In this document: piece by piece, positions 16,943-26,698 of the stretch
Layout of the letters: each line of letters opens with the position of its first letter
How positions within the stretch are numbered: the first letter of the stretch is position 1
Assembly: GCA_950073835.1 (NCBI GenBank)
Contig: CATMRP010000025.1
Span: 1-38,744, forward strand
Direction: 5' to 3'
DNA from: an uncultured Alteromonadaceae bacterium
GTDB lineage: Bacteria > Pseudomonadota > Gammaproteobacteria > Enterobacterales > Alteromonadaceae
DNA: 38,744 bases
Translations under genes and position numbers: made by a program
Notes under the pieces: generated by a model
Seen by the model: only the letters and a program-made list of their open reading frames with translations
Told to the model about the DNA's origin: nothing
Database searches by the model: none

Positions 16943-17101
16943 GTCACTCCACTCGTTGGGTACTACCCAATCACTAATTATTATCAGCAGGATAACCCGG
17001 TCAGGCTGAATATTGTCTGAATTGTGCTGCGGCTCATCCCGAGCGCCAGGGCACAACTTAAGGTCGGGCTACGGTAATTATAGTACCACCGGGGGAGAAG
17101 A

Positions 17102-17127
17102 GCGCAAAGCCTGTGCTTGCTTTGCGC
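17102..17127 (-). terminator. Hairpin at the end of the trp operon
   Basis: GCGCAAAGC (17102-17110) and GCTTTGCGC (17119-17127) form a perfect 9-bp stem with 8-nt loop, 15 bp after the yciI stop on the minus strand. The following TCTTCTCCC is only weakly U-rich, so termination may be factor-assisted. Confidence 0.6.
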
Positions 17128-17141
17128 AACGGCGAGGAGAA

Positions 17142-17441
17142 TTAAGGTAATACTTTCTTGTAAGGTTTAACGATGACGTCCTGATAAACACCCGCATCGA
17201 TATACGGGTCGGCATCCGCCCAGGCCTGAGCATCTTCCAGGCTGGCAAATTCGGCAACTACCAGTGAGCCGGTGAAGCCGGCACTGCCAGGATCTTCGCT
17301 GTCGATGGCCGGGAAAGGACCGGCTATCAGCAGACGACCGTTATCTTTTAATTCATTCAGGCGAGCCAGATGCGCCGGGCGAGCGGCTAAGCGCTCGGCC
17401 AGGGTATCCGGCTTATCGGTGGCACAAATCATATAGTACAT
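17142..17441 (-). CDS. yciI: YciI-family protein
   Basis: A 99-residue ferredoxin-like-fold protein ([28 protein letters not shown]..., [36 protein letters not shown]). It has the usual YciI length with the conserved His (H24-type) and Asp (DADPY) proposed as an active-site dyad. The biochemical role of YciI is poorly defined. It starts 3 bp after trpA and precedes the operon's hairpin, so it is the last gene of the trp transcript here. In E. coli, yciI is also in the trp neighbourhood. Confidence 0.93.
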   Translation of the reverse strand: MYYMICATDKPDTLAERLAARPAHLARLNELKDNGRLLIAGPFPAIDSEDPGSAGFTGSLVVAEFASLEDAQAWADADPYIDAGVYQDVIVKPYKKVLP

Positions 17442-17444
17442 GGC

Positions 17445-18251
17445 TTATTTTCCTGTGGCGGCTTTCATTGCTGTTACAAACTGACCGAGTGCAGCCAGCA
17501 TGGCCGGCACGTCTTCGAGGTTTTGCGCAATGATGTTAACAGTTGCGGAGCCTGAAATTGCGCCGGCCGCACCGCTTTCAATGGCGTGTTTTACCTGTTC
17601 GGGGTTTGAGATCCCGAAACCGAGCAGGGGCGGCGCAGCATTAACGCTGGTCAGACGCTCTATTAGTGATGCAGCGGGCATTGTAGCCGCGGTTTCTGCC
17701 CCGGTAACACCAGCCCGGCCCAGCAAGTAGGTATAGCCAGCTGATAAGTCACCAATAGCCTTAAAGGTGGCGTCGGTGGCGTTTGGTGGTGCGATAAGAA
17801 TTTGCTTGATGCCGTTGGCGTTTGCCGTATCGATAAACCGTTTGGCTTCACGAATAGGCACATCAGCAATCAGAATCGAGTCCACACCGGCATCGGCGGC
17901 TTGTGCATAAAAGCCGTCCACGCCTTTGGCCAGTACCAGGTTACTGTAGAGCAATAAACCAATGGGAACATCCGGATATTTAGCCCGAATGCGCTTGAGT
18001 AATTCAAAACACGCAGTGGGTGTAACGCCGTTTTCCAGCGCTCGAATACTGGCCTTTTGAATGGTCGGGCCGTCGGCTACCGGATCAGAAAACGGGATCC
18101 CCAGCTCCAATGCATCGGCGCCGCTTTCAATCAGTTGGGTGATGATTTGTTCTGAGGTTTCAAGGTCCGGATCGCCGACCATCACAAATGGCACAAACGC
18201 CCCGGCGTTCTGCTCGTTTAAACGGTCGAACATGGCTGCATATCTATCCAT
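17445..18251 (-). CDS. trpA: Tryptophan synthase alpha chain
   Basis: A 268-residue TIM barrel that cleaves indole-3-glycerol phosphate to indole, which is channelled to TrpB. The catalytic Glu and Asp sit in [19 protein letters not shown]. The loop [12 protein letters not shown] and phosphate-binding GFGISNPEQ and GAISGSA are present. The length is normal. The start lies within the trpB stop region (8-bp overlap), supporting translational coupling. Confidence 0.96.
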   Translation of the reverse strand: MDRYAAMFDRLNEQNAGAFVPFVMVGDPDLETSEQIITQLIESGADALELGIPFSDPVADGPTIQKASIRALENGVTPTACFELLKRIRAKYPDVPIGLLLYSNLVLAKGVDGFYAQAADAGVDSILIADVPIREAKRFIDTANANGIKQILIAPPNATDATFKAIGDLSAGYTYLLGRAGVTGAETAATMPAASLIERLTSVNAAPPLLGFGISNPEQVKHAIESGAAGAISGSATVNIIAQNLEDVPAMLAALGQFVTAMKAATGK

Positions 18252-19431
18252 TGACCTGATCTCCTAAAATACTGATTACGTGACCGAGGTCTTTATCGCC
18301 CCGGCCAGACAGGTTCACCACAATGACGGTTTCTTCTTCGGCTTCATCAGCCATGTTTAAGGCGTAGGCCAGTGCATGAGAGGACTCCAGAGCCGGGATA
18401 ATACCTTCTTTACGGGCCAGTAACTGGAAGGCGTTGAGCGCTTCTTCATCGGTGACCGACACATATTCAGCGCGGCCGATATCAGAGAGGTACGCATGCT
18501 GTGGGCCTACCGCCGGATAGTCCAGACCGGCCGATACCGAGTAGCTTTCTTCAATCTGGCCATCCGGGTTTTGCATAATATAGGTGTAGGCGCCATGCAG
18601 TATACCTTTAGTGCCTTTGCCAATAGCGGCGCCATGCTCTTTGGTATGAACGCCTTTACCGGCCGGTTCTACACCGACTAAGCGAACAGATGGCTCATCG
18701 ATAAAATCAGCAAACATGCCAATGGCATTAGAGCCGCCGCCTACACACGCCACGACGGCGTCTGGCAGACGACCTTCTTTCTCGAGGATCTGCGCACGGG
18801 TTTCTTCACCAATCATACGGTGGTACTCGCGTACTATGGTTGGGAACGGGTGAGGGCCCGCAGCCGTGCCGAGCAGGTAATGGGCTTTGTCGTAATTGGC
18901 AGACCAGTCACGCAGCGCTTCGTTTACCGCATCTTTTAAGGTGCCTGAACCAGAATCCACCGGGATCACCTCAGCCCCCATTAAACGCATTCTGAACACG
19001 TTAGGCGACTGTCGCTCAACGTCTTTCGCGCCCATGTAAATACGCGCTTTAAGGCCTAATAACGCGCACGCCAGAGCGGTTGCCACGCCGTGCTGGCCAG
19101 CACCGGTTTCGGCGATAACTTCGGTTTTACCCATACGTTTTGTGAGTAGCGCCTGACCCAATACCTGATTGGTTTTATGCGCGCCGCCGTGAAGTAAATC
19201 TTCACGCTTTAAATACAGTTTAACGTTAGGGTTAGACACCAGATTTCGGGTCAGGAACATGGACGTTGGACGCCCTGCGTAATCCTTTAAGAGTGACATA
19301 AACTCCGCATTAAATGCCGGATCGTCTTTCGCCTCCAGGAACGCTTGTTCAAGCTGATCCAGCGCTGGGATAAGCAGCTCAGGCACATACATGCCGCCGT
19401 ATTCCCCAAATTTTGTATCTAGTTGATTCAT
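18244..19431 (-). CDS. trpB: Tryptophan synthase beta chain
   Basis: A 395-residue PLP enzyme condensing indole with serine. The PLP lysine is in [14 protein letters not shown], the phosphate-binding loop is [10 protein letters not shown], and the catalytic Glu region is [18 protein letters not shown] at the N-terminus is typical. AGGA stands 6 nt before the ATG, 28 bp after trpCF. It overlaps trpA by 8 bp. Confidence 0.97.
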   Translation of the reverse strand: MNQLDTKFGEYGGMYVPELLIPALDQLEQAFLEAKDDPAFNAEFMSLLKDYAGRPTSMFLTRNLVSNPNVKLYLKREDLLHGGAHKTNQVLGQALLTKRMGKTEVIAETGAGQHGVATALACALLGLKARIYMGAKDVERQSPNVFRMRLMGAEVIPVDSGSGTLKDAVNEALRDWSANYDKAHYLLGTAAGPHPFPTIVREYHRMIGEETRAQILEKEGRLPDAVVACVGGGSNAIGMFADFIDEPSVRLVGVEPAGKGVHTKEHGAAIGKGTKGILHGAYTYIMQNPDGQIEESYSVSAGLDYPAVGPQHAYLSDIGRAEYVSVTDEEALNAFQLLARKEGIIPALESSHALAYALNMADEAEEETVIVVNLSGRGDKDLGHVISILGDQVNG

Positions 19432-19459
19432 GAAATGTCCTGTTGAATATATCGGCCGC

Positions 19460-20857
19460 TTAATACTGGCGACAAATAGTAAAAAGTTCGCTGACCTGTT
19501 GTGCAGATTTGTTGCCCGGGCTGTCTTCTACCCCCGAGTTTACATCAACAATGGCAACGCCGGTTGCCTGTGCAGCAGCGATATTCTGTGGATTGATACC
19601 ACCTGCTATAACGAGTTTTTCGAGTTCGAGCTCATTGTGGATCACTGACCAGTCAAATTGCTGACCGGTACCACCGGTTTGTTTGCCAACCTGACAGTCC
19701 AGCAGCACTTTATCCAGTGTTTCGTCATCCAGCAACGCATGAGTCAGGTAAGGTAACTCACCGGCAACGCCAATGGCCTGCCAGATTTCGCAGCCCTTGG
19801 GCAGGTTTGCCCGTAAATGCTGGCGGTACATGGTGTCTTCATCACCATGCAGCTGCACGGCTTTGAGGCCTAACTCGTTAGCGATTTCCAGCACCATCTC
19901 AAGGGGCTGATTGACAAACACACCCACGTAGCTCCCAGGCGTGGCAGCGACGATATCACGTGCCTGGTCTGGCGACACGCAGCGTTTTGAGTGCGCGGCA
20001 AAAATTAATCCGCAATAGCTGGCACCGCTTTTAAAGGCATGACGTACCTGTTCCGGTTGGGTCATGCCGCAGACTTTAACCGTACCGTAAACCAGCTGTT
20101 TGACGGCCTGTGGCAAGTCCTGTTGTGCCATTAAGGCACTGCCTACTAAGAAACCCTGACACAGCGGTGCCAGACGCAGCACGTCCTGATGGGTGTAAAT
20201 GCCGGACTCGCTGATCACCACATGTTCATGGGTTGCTTGCTTTAACATCGGGACCAGTTTTTCAGTGGTCGCCAAATCGGTAGACAGGTCACGCAGATCG
20301 CGGTTGTTAATACCAATAATTTTGGCTTTTAACGCGATTGCACGATGCATCTCTTCTTCGTTGCTGACTTCGGTAAGAATATCCAGACCCAGCGAGTCGG
20401 CCACCGCCGCGAGCTGTTGGTAGGTTTCATCATCAAGTACCGACAGCATTAATAATATGGCGTCGGCATTATAATAACGGGCCAGATACACCTGATACTC
20501 AAAAACAAAGAAGTCTTTGTTGAGCACCGGCTGGCTTACGCGTTCGGTCACATAGGCTAAGTATTCAAACTTGCCCTGAAAGTATTTCTCGTCTGTTAAT
20601 ACCGAAATGCCTGCCGCAAAGGGGGTGTAGGCCGCGAGGATTTCATCCAGATCGAATTGTTCGCGGATCAGCCCTTTTGAGGGGGAGGCTTTTTTACACT
20701 CTAAAATATACCCGGCGTTCGGGGCATTCAGGGCATCAAACAGGCTCTTGGTTGACGGCGTTAACCCTTGCTTTATTTGCTCAAGAGGCGTCTCGGCCAT
20801 GCGTGCTTCAATTTCGACACGTTTGTCTTCAACTATTTTCTCGAGGACGTTGCTCAT
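19460..20857 (-). CDS. trpCF: Bifunctional indole-3-glycerol-phosphate synthase / phosphoribosylanthranilate isomerase
   Basis: A 465-residue fusion as in enterics. The N-terminal IGPS barrel (1-255) has [35 protein letters not shown] and VISESGI. The C-terminal PRAI barrel (about 258-465) has VKVCGMT (catalytic Cys), [20 protein letters not shown] and the Asp in [12 protein letters not shown]. It catalyses the two consecutive steps converting phosphoribosylanthranilate to indole-3-glycerol phosphate. The ATG overlaps the trpD stop (ATGA). Confidence 0.96.
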   Translation of the reverse strand: MSNVLEKIVEDKRVEIEARMAETPLEQIKQGLTPSTKSLFDALNAPNAGYILECKKASPSKGLIREQFDLDEILAAYTPFAAGISVLTDEKYFQGKFEYLAYVTERVSQPVLNKDFFVFEYQVYLARYYNADAILLMLSVLDDETYQQLAAVADSLGLDILTEVSNEEEMHRAIALKAKIIGINNRDLRDLSTDLATTEKLVPMLKQATHEHVVISESGIYTHQDVLRLAPLCQGFLVGSALMAQQDLPQAVKQLVYGTVKVCGMTQPEQVRHAFKSGASYCGLIFAAHSKRCVSPDQARDIVAATPGSYVGVFVNQPLEMVLEIANELGLKAVQLHGDEDTMYRQHLRANLPKGCEIWQAIGVAGELPYLTHALLDDETLDKVLLDCQVGKQTGGTGQQFDWSVIHNELELEKLVIAGGINPQNIAAAQATGVAIVDVNSGVEDSPGNKSAQQVSELFTICRQY

Positions 20858-21882
20858 GCATTTTCTTCCAGTTGGCTGTGTTCAGCGACTTGTCTGATTA
20901 AATTGATGGGTGCAGCGCTCGCCATGGCATTGAGCGCCTGCTCCGCACCATCTTTAAAAGTATTGGCGTGCCCGCTGATTTTAAGTAGTGCACCGGCATT
21001 CATTGCGATAGCTTCACGGTGAGCCTGTTCACCTTCACCGCGTAAGGCGGCCTCAATCAACTGACGGTTTTCAACGGGCTCACCGCCGGCAATAGCGCTG
21101 ATCGGCGCATGGTTCAGGCCAAAGTCGGTAGCCGTAACCGTGTAGTGGGTAGTGCTGCCATGATCAATTTCTATTACCTGAGTGGGTCCGTGTAATGATA
21201 GCTCATCCAGTCCGTCACCGTGGACAATTAACGCTTTGCGTTGACCCATCAGTGTTAGGGTTTGCGCATAGATATCCAGTAGCTCAGGAGTATACACGCC
21301 GTACACGCCAAACGTCGGACCGGCGGGGTTGGCCAGCGGCCCAAGGATGTTAAACAATGTGCGGGTTTTCATTTCAGCACGCACCGGTGCAGCAAAGCGC
21401 ATACCGGCATGATACACCGGCGCAAACAGGAAGCAGAAATTCACTTCATCCAGGCACTTGCGTGCGACTTCGGGGGTAATATCAAGTTTGATACCGCATT
21501 CACGGAAGAAGTCAGCCGAGCCAGACTTGCTGGATACGCTGCGGTTACCATGCTTGGCGACCTTAACGCCACAACTGGCGGCTACCAGCGCCGCGGCGCT
21601 GGAAATATTGATGGTATGATGGCCGTCACCACCGGTGCCGACGATATCACCAAATGCATAATCCGGTGTTGGAAAAGGGCGTGCATTAGACACCATGGCA
21701 CTGGCCGCCCCGGCAATTTCATTGGGGGACTCGCCGTTAATTTTAAGTGCGGTCAGTAAAGTGGCGAGCTTTACTTCGGAAAGTTCACCGTGCATCACCT
21801 GATTAAACACCGAAAACGATTCGGCCTGGGTCAGGTTTTGACCGTCGAAGAGTTTTTCAATTACCTTGCTGTAGTCAGCCAT
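20854..21882 (-). CDS. trpD: Anthranilate phosphoribosyltransferase
   Basis: A 342-residue transferase. The PRPP-binding motif is DIVGTGGDGHHTINISSA, followed by KHGNRSVSSKSGSAD, and NILGPLANPAGP is present. It transfers phosphoribose to anthranilate. Unlike E. coli, where TrpG is fused to TrpD, it is a separate polypeptide starting 3 bp after trpG; GAGGA for its start lies inside the trpG 3' end. It overlaps trpCF by 4 bp. Confidence 0.96.
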   Translation of the reverse strand: MADYSKVIEKLFDGQNLTQAESFSVFNQVMHGELSEVKLATLLTALKINGESPNEIAGAASAMVSNARPFPTPDYAFGDIVGTGGDGHHTINISSAAALVAASCGVKVAKHGNRSVSSKSGSADFFRECGIKLDITPEVARKCLDEVNFCFLFAPVYHAGMRFAAPVRAEMKTRTLFNILGPLANPAGPTFGVYGVYTPELLDIYAQTLTLMGQRKALIVHGDGLDELSLHGPTQVIEIDHGSTTHYTVTATDFGLNHAPISAIAGGEPVENRQLIEAALRGEGEQAHREAIAMNAGALLKISGHANTFKDGAEQALNAMASAAPINLIRQVAEHSQLEENA

Positions 21883-21885
21883 GAG

Positions 21886-22488
21886 TTAATCCTCTTTGGT
21901 CAGGTAATGAATGCTTTGTAGCAGCAGACGACTGCCTTCTGCCGTTAAAATGGACTCCGGATGAAACTGGAATCCAAGCATTTTATCGTCGGACTGGTAG
22001 ACCGCCATAACCGTAGTACCCACTTTGGCCAGTGGTGTTAAGCCTTCCGGCAACTCCAGCGCCATTAGTGAGTGATAGCGAGCTACATGAAGCGGCTGCG
22101 GCATACCCGCAAACATGGCTTCACCGGTATGGGTAATGGCTGATGACTTACCATGCATAACATCTTCAGCGCGGCCGACGGTGCCGCCATAATGGGCGAC
22201 TATGGCCTGATGGCCAAGACAAATCCCGAGTACCGGAAAATGGCCCTGGACCATGCTCAACAGCTCAGGCATACAACCGGCTTCATGCGGTGCACCCGGC
22301 CCCGGGGATAATAACAATAAAACCGGCCCGCTTTCAGCCTGCAATTGCATTTTTTCGAATAACATTCTGGCATCAACATTATTGCGGTACACCACAATGT
22401 TTAATTCCATGGTGCGCAGCTCATCTACCAGGTTGTAGGTAAAGGAGTCGACGTTGTCTAACAGAAAAACCGTGATAGGCTGGCTCAT
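21886..22488 (-). CDS. trpG: Anthranilate synthase component II (glutamine amidotransferase)
   Basis: A 200-residue class I amidotransferase: oxyanion motif LSPGPGAP, nucleophile Cys in VLGICLGHQAI, and the His/Glu pair in FQFHPESILT. It supplies ammonia to TrpE. It begins within the trpE stop (TAATG) and stands alone rather than being fused to trpD. A role in folate synthesis as PabA is possible for such proteins but less likely here given its place in the operon. Confidence 0.95.
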   Translation of the reverse strand: MSQPITVFLLDNVDSFTYNLVDELRTMELNIVVYRNNVDARMLFEKMQLQAESGPVLLLLSPGPGAPHEAGCMPELLSMVQGHFPVLGICLGHQAIVAHYGGTVGRAEDVMHGKSSAITHTGEAMFAGMPQPLHVARYHSLMALELPEGLTPLAKVGTTVMAVYQSDDKMLGFQFHPESILTAEGSRLLLQSIHYLTKED

Positions 22489-24083
22489 TATACTTCTCCC
22501 TGCACACTAACTGAGGATTTCACTGCGTTGATGACGGCCTGCGCCTTGTTACGGGTTTCATCTGCTTCTGCCTGCGGGTCGGAATCATATACAACGCCAG
22601 CCCCGGCCTGTATGTATGCGCGGCCGTTTTTAACGAACGCTGAACGGATGACAATACAGGTGTCCATATCGCCATCGTTATTCAGATAGCCCACGGCGCC
22701 ACCGTAGCTACCACGACGTTTGTGCTCGACCTTGCGAATTAACGAAGCCGCACTCACTTTAGGCGCGCCTACCAGGGTGCCCATGTTCATGCAGGCCTGA
22801 TAGGCATGCAGCGCGTCCAGATCGTGGCGTAACTGGCCGACCACGCGTGAAACCAGGTGCATAACGTGGGAATAGCGGTCCACTTTCAGTAAGTCTTTTA
22901 CGTAACGGGTGCCAGGTTCAGACACTTTGGCTACATCATTACGGGCCAGGTCTACCAGCATCAGGTGTTCTGCTTTTTCTTTCTGATCTTCGCGCAGATT
23001 AAGCTCAATGCGGCTGTCCATATCATGGTCTATCTCGCCATTAGCACGCTTGCCGCGGGGGCGGGTGCCGGCAATAGGATAGATTTCCACTACATTGCTT
23101 TGGGCTGTGTATTTAAGGGCTGACTCCGGCGATGCACCAAAAATCGTAAACTCAGCATCCTGCATGTAAAACATATAAGGGCTGGGATTTTGTTTTTTCA
23201 GAGCGGCGTAGGCGGTAAGTGGTGCAGGGCAGGGCAGAGAAAACGTTCGGGACGGCACCACCTGAAAAATATCGCCAGCCAGAATATGTTCTTTTAAGGT
23301 CAGCACGTCGTTACAATACGCTTCGTCCGATTTATCCACTTGTAAAGCGGTGGGTTCACTAACGGCAACCGGCGATAAATCAAGTGGCGCAAGGCTTTGC
23401 AACTCGGCGCACAGGGCTTCGAGGCGCTGGGCAATGGCGAAATAACTGGTGGCCACTTCACTGCCGCTGAATACGCTGCCAAGCAACCGTGCCTGACGGG
23501 TTTGATGGTCAAAAGTGATCAGAGTTTCTGCCAGATAAAACACATAGTCGGCGCAGTCATTATCGCCTTCTTCCACCTCAGGCAGTTCTTCAAAGGTCGC
23601 CAGTAAATCATACGCAAATACCCCACCTAAGAATACGGCATGTTGGTGGTCACGCAGCGGCGTGATTTGTCTAACCACCATCCGCAGTACGTCGAATACG
23701 CTGGTGGATTTTAAGCGACTGTCTTCGTCGAGGTTGGCCGTTTGGGAATGGCATTGCAGGGTAATTTCAGTCTCGCTGACGATCTGACATTTCAGGTCTG
23801 CCGGACAGCTTTCCATAAACAGTGGTAACAGTCCTTTACCGTTAGCACTCAACGCTTGAATAGCGACCTCCTGCCCGCGGCATTCAAAGCGCAGAGCACC
23901 ATCCACCATCAGCAGACTTTGCAGGTTATCCTTACTGTCTATCTCGGCTGATTCGAGCAGTAAAGCATGGGGCTTTTCGCCACACAGCTGGGCAAATGCC
24001 GCCAAGGGATCATTGACGTAGGTTGCTGTTCTCTCAATGGTTTCCACTTTTCCCGGGACCATGCCTAATTCGGCCAAACTCAT
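22488..24083 (-). CDS. trpE: Anthranilate synthase component I
   Basis: A 531-residue chorismate-utilising enzyme. The N-terminal Trp feedback element LLLESAEID (about 41-49) is conserved, indicating allosteric inhibition. The catalytic C-terminal domain contains FGASPESALK, PIAGTRPRGK, LMLVDLARNDVAKV, MHLVSRVVG, GTLVGAPKVSA and IQAGAGVVYDSDP. The frame stays open to 24194, but ATG 24083 has GGAG 8 nt upstream and follows directly on the attenuator; the upstream extension reads through the terminator hairpin. Expression is controlled by the trpL attenuator. Confidence 0.97.
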   Translation of the reverse strand: MSLAELGMVPGKVETIERTATYVNDPLAAFAQLCGEKPHALLLESAEIDSKDNLQSLLMVDGALRFECRGQEVAIQALSANGKGLLPLFMESCPADLKCQIVSETEITLQCHSQTANLDEDSRLKSTSVFDVLRMVVRQITPLRDHQHAVFLGGVFAYDLLATFEELPEVEEGDNDCADYVFYLAETLITFDHQTRQARLLGSVFSGSEVATSYFAIAQRLEALCAELQSLAPLDLSPVAVSEPTALQVDKSDEAYCNDVLTLKEHILAGDIFQVVPSRTFSLPCPAPLTAYAALKKQNPSPYMFYMQDAEFTIFGASPESALKYTAQSNVVEIYPIAGTRPRGKRANGEIDHDMDSRIELNLREDQKEKAEHLMLVDLARNDVAKVSEPGTRYVKDLLKVDRYSHVMHLVSRVVGQLRHDLDALHAYQACMNMGTLVGAPKVSAASLIRKVEHKRRGSYGGAVGYLNNDGDMDTCIVIRSAFVKNGRAYIQAGAGVVYDSDPQAEADETRNKAQAVINAVKSSVSVQGEV

Positions 24084-24105
24084 CTTTTTTCTCCGGTTAA
24101 AAATT

Positions 24106-24133
24106 AAAAAAAAGGCCCGTAACATTACGGGCC
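24106..24133 (-). terminator. trp attenuator terminator (segments 3:4)
   Basis: GGCCCGTA-atgt-TACGGGCC followed by eight T residues on the minus strand (plus-strand A run 24106-24113) and preceded by an A tract. It lies 22 nt upstream of the trpE start and downstream of trpL, in the position of a transcription attenuator. Confidence 0.95.
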
Positions 24134-24173
24134 TTTTTTGTTTGTTCTGCGCACTAACGCTCACACCGCCCGT
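24126..24173 (-). promoter_or_regulatory. trp antiterminator pairing (segments 2:3)
   Basis: ACGGGC on the transcript, overlapping the trpL stop codon (24168-24173), can pair with GCCCGT of the terminator's first arm (about 24127-24132), which would block the terminator. Upstream, GCACT within the leader ORF can pair with AGTGC after it, giving a competing 1:2 pairing. This matches the enteric trp attenuation logic, with segment 2 exposed when ribosomes stall at the Trp codons. Confidence 0.7.
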
Positions 24174-24238
24174 TATCGAAGGGAGTGCCACCACCAGATA
24201 GTTGCCATTACGGCGCTGTGTTGTGGTTGTTTAAGCAT
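24173..24238 (-). CDS. trpL: trp operon leader peptide
   Basis: A 21-residue ORF, MLKQPQHSAVMATIWWWHSLR, with three consecutive Trp codons (TGG at 24188-24196) seven to five codons before the stop. It is followed by overlapping alternative hairpins and a terminator before trpE. Scarcity of charged tRNA-Trp would stall ribosomes at these codons and favour antitermination. The ribosome-binding site is modest (AGAGA about 6 nt before ATG). The ORF is too short for standard gene calling. Confidence 0.94.
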   Translation of the reverse strand: MLKQPQHSAVMATIWWWHSLR

Positions 24239-24270
24239 TAGTTCTCTGTCTCGTTGTTTTAATTTAATAA

Positions 24271-24288
24271 CTTCGATAGGCATCGAAG
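24271..24288. promoter_or_regulatory. Perfect palindrome in the trp/rnm divergent promoter region
   Basis: CTTCGAT-AGGC-ATCGAAG is a perfect 7-bp inverted repeat with 4-nt spacer, between trpL and the divergent rnm gene. On the minus strand a TTGAAT (24290-24295) flanks it where a -35 could be, so the palindrome would lie in the trp promoter core. It does not match the E. coli TrpR operator (CTAGTTAACTAG-like), so the binding factor is unknown. Confidence 0.5.
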
Positions 24289-24359
24289 CATTCAATCCGT
24301 ATACTGTGCTATAGAAGAAAACAAAAACCTATTTGTGTCAACCATAAATTTGAAATTAC

Positions 24360-25226
24360 ATGAAAATTGACTTGCACAGTCACACCACTTTCTCGGATGG
24401 CCGTTTAACGCCAGCCGAACTTATTCAACGTGCGCAAACGATGCAGGTTGATGTACTGGCTATTACCGATCACGACAGTACTTATGGCCTGGCGGAAGCT
24501 CACGCTGCGGCTCAGGCGCATTATCCGGCACTTAAGATTATTGACGGCGTTGAAATCTCCACGCGCTGGCATAGTTTTGAAATCCACATTGTGGGTTTAA
24601 ATATCGATACAGGGCATCCGTCACTGCAGGCATTTTTGGCAGGCCAACAGCAGAAACGTGAAGAACGTGCGGCTAAAATTGCCGATAAGCTGGCAAAGTG
24701 CGGGTTTGAAGGCACGCTGGAAAGAGCGCGCCGTTATGCCGGAGTAGGCCAGATCACCCGGGCTCACTTTGCCCGTGTACTGGTGGATAATTTCCAGGTC
24801 GCGACCTTAGAAAAAGCCTTTAAACTGTATCTTGGCAAAGGAAAGCGTGCGGCGGTGAAGGCCGAGTGGCCGGATATCGCTGCGGCGGTAAAGGTGATCC
24901 AGCAGGCGGGAGGCCGCGCAGTACTGGCGCACCCCATCCATTACGATATGACCACCAAATGGCTGCGTCGGCTCATTGCAGAATTTGCTGAGGCGGGTGG
25001 CGATGCGGCAGAAGTGGTGTTTCCCGGTATGAGTGCCGAGAAGCAGGCTCTGTTGCAGTCTATTGTGGTTGAACATGAATTGCTGGCTTCGGCTGGCTCT
25101 GATTTTCATTTTCCCGGACGCTGGACTGAGCTGGGGCGTTGTCAGTTAAAGTCAGACACACTCAAACCGGTTTGGCATGACTGGAATTTAGCTGTGAGTC
25201 AATCCTCACTAAAGGACCCTGTATGA
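24360..25226 (+). CDS. rnm: PHP-domain phosphoesterase, RNase AM (YciV/TrpH)
   Basis: A 288-residue PHP protein with metal-binding motifs DLHSHTTFSDG (His6, His8), ITDHDST, GVEISTRW, VLAHPIHYD and AGSDFHFPG. In E. coli the orthologue trims 5' ends of rRNA precursors and degrades 3',5'-bisphosphonucleotides and short RNAs 5' to 3'. It is divergent from trp, as in E. coli (hence TrpH). It overlaps yciO by ATGA and is the first gene of a five-gene operon. The ribosome-binding site is weak. TATACT at 24300-24305 could be its -10. Confidence 0.92.
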   Translation: MKIDLHSHTTFSDGRLTPAELIQRAQTMQVDVLAITDHDSTYGLAEAHAAAQAHYPALKIIDGVEISTRWHSFEIHIVGLNIDTGHPSLQAFLAGQQQKREERAAKIADKLAKCGFEGTLERARRYAGVGQITRAHFARVLVDNFQVATLEKAFKLYLGKGKRAAVKAEWPDIAAAVKVIQQAGGRAVLAHPIHYDMTTKWLRRLIAEFAEAGGDAAEVVFPGMSAEKQALLQSIVVEHELLASAGSDFHFPGRWTELGRCQLKSDTLKPVWHDWNLAVSQSSLKDPV

Positions 25227-25843
25227 GTCAGTTTTTTTACGTACACCCTGATAATCCGCAGCCACGCTTAATTAAACAGGCCGCTGAGCTCATTCGCCAG
25301 GGTGAGGTGGTGGTTTACCCTACTGACTCCGGTTACGCCATTGGTTGTCAGATGGACGACAAACGCGCGCTGGACCAGCTTTGTCGCATTCGGCAGATAG
25401 CTAATGAACACAATTTTTCGCTTATGTGCCGGGATATGTCTGAGTTATCGGTGTACGCCAAGGTCGATAATGTTGCCTTTCGGATGCTAAAAAATAACAC
25501 TCCCGGGCCTTATACCTTTGTATTGAAAGCGACCCGCGAAGTCCCTAAGCGGTTACAGAACCCCAAACGCCGTACTATCGGGATCCGGGTACCGGATAAC
25601 ATCATAGCTCTGGCATTACTTGAAGAGCTTAATGAGCCGCTCATGTCCACCTCATTAATTCTGCCCGGGCAATCGCTGGCAGAGTCAGATCCAGATGAAA
25701 TTCGCGACAAACTGGAAAAACAGGTTGGCCTGATTATTCATGGTGGCTATTTGGGTGAACAGCCCACGACAGTGATTGACTTAAGTGAAGGCGAACCGGT
25801 GGTAGTACGTGAAGGCAGCGGCGATGTGACGCCGTTTTTATAA
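25223..25843 (+). CDS. yciO: YciO, Sua5/YrdC/YciO-family threonylcarbamoyl-AMP synthase-like protein
   Basis: A 206-residue YrdC-fold protein with GEVVVYPTDSGYAIGCQ, KRALDQLCRIR, HNFSLMCRDMSEL, KNNTPGPYTFVLKAT and KRRTIGIRVPDN. The fold makes threonylcarbamoyl-AMP for tRNA t6A in Sua5/TsaC; YciO paralogues have weak or different activity. It overlaps rnm by 4 bp. Confidence 0.94.
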   Translation: MSQFFYVHPDNPQPRLIKQAAELIRQGEVVVYPTDSGYAIGCQMDDKRALDQLCRIRQIANEHNFSLMCRDMSELSVYAKVDNVAFRMLKNNTPGPYTFVLKATREVPKRLQNPKRRTIGIRVPDNIIALALLEELNEPLMSTSLILPGQSLAESDPDEIRDKLEKQVGLIIHGGYLGEQPTTVIDLSEGEPVVVREGSGDVTPFL

Positions 25844-25861
25844 CAGGATATAAGACCTGAA

Positions 25862-26698
25862 ATGAGCAATAGCGACGAGTCAGCCTCAACCCTCGCCACA
25901 CCGGTGCAGCAACCGCTGCCACTGGCCTTTGTGAATGGCGAAGCAGTGATTGAAAAGCCCGAGGATTTGTATATACCGCCGGAAGCGCTGGAGGTGATCC
26001 TGGAGTCTTTTGAAGGCCCGCTTGACCTATTGCTGTATTTAATACGCAAACAGAAATTTGATATTACCACTATGCCGGTGGCGGAAATTACCCGCCAGTA
26101 CATGGAATACGTAGAGGTAATGCAAACCCTCAAGCTTGAATTGGCGGCCGAATACCTGTTGATGGCTGCCATTCTGGCTGAGATTAAGTCACGGTTATTA
26201 CTGCCGAGTCGTAGTGATGAGGAAGACGACGAGGAAGACCCTAGAGCAGCATTGATAAGACGTTTGCAGGAATATGAGCTCATTAAGCAAGCCGCGGAAG
26301 ACCTCGACCTGCAGCCGCGGATGGAGCGCGATCTGTTCAGCGTCAGCGTGGAGCCATCTGCCGATATTCAGCCGGTGATAATTCAGCCGGATGTGACGCT
26401 ACAGGAACTGGTACTGGCCTTTTCGGCCGCTATGCAGCGTGCTGCCGCTTTTGAGCATCACCATATTGCCCCGGAAGCCCTCAGCACCCGGGAGCGTATG
26501 AGTAAAATTTTGCAGTTACTCAACGCCGAACAATACACCCCGATGGAAGCGCTGTTTACCGCCGAAGAGGGGCGGGCCGGTGCAGTGGTTACTTTTCTGG
26601 CCATTTTAGAACTGGTTAAAGGGCAGAGTATCAGTCTGGTACAGGCCGGGCCGTTCGCACGTATTCATGTGAAATTAGGTAGTTTTGAAGCACCATGA
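25862..26698 (+). CDS. scpA: Segregation and condensation protein A
   Basis: A 278-residue kleisin subunit of the Smc-ScpAB condensin. The N-terminal Smc-binding region has VILESFEGPLDLLLYLIRKQKFDITTMPVAEITRQY. A helical segment with AAEYLLMAAILAEIKSRLLLP and an acidic linker (EEDDEEDP) follows, and the C-terminal winged helix has MEALFTAEEGRAGAVVTFLAILELVK. A roughly 35-residue low-complexity N-terminal extension precedes the conserved part. It overlaps scpB by ATGA. Confidence 0.95.
   Translation: MSNSDESASTLATPVQQPLPLAFVNGEAVIEKPEDLYIPPEALEVILESFEGPLDLLLYLIRKQKFDITTMPVAEITRQYMEYVEVMQTLKLELAAEYLLMAAILAEIKSRLLLPSRSDEEDDEEDPRAALIRRLQEYELIKQAAEDLDLQPRMERDLFSVSVEPSADIQPVIIQPDVTLQELVLAFSAAMQRAAAFEHHHIAPEALSTRERMSKILQLLNAEQYTPMEALFTAEEGRAGAVVTFLAILELVKGQSISLVQAGPFARIHVKLGSFEAP

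Noticed and set aside
24084-24194. 37-codon N-terminal extension of TrpE
   Set aside because: The sequence is the attenuator region (terminator hairpin and segments 2-3), and a proper ribosome-binding site precedes ATG 24083.
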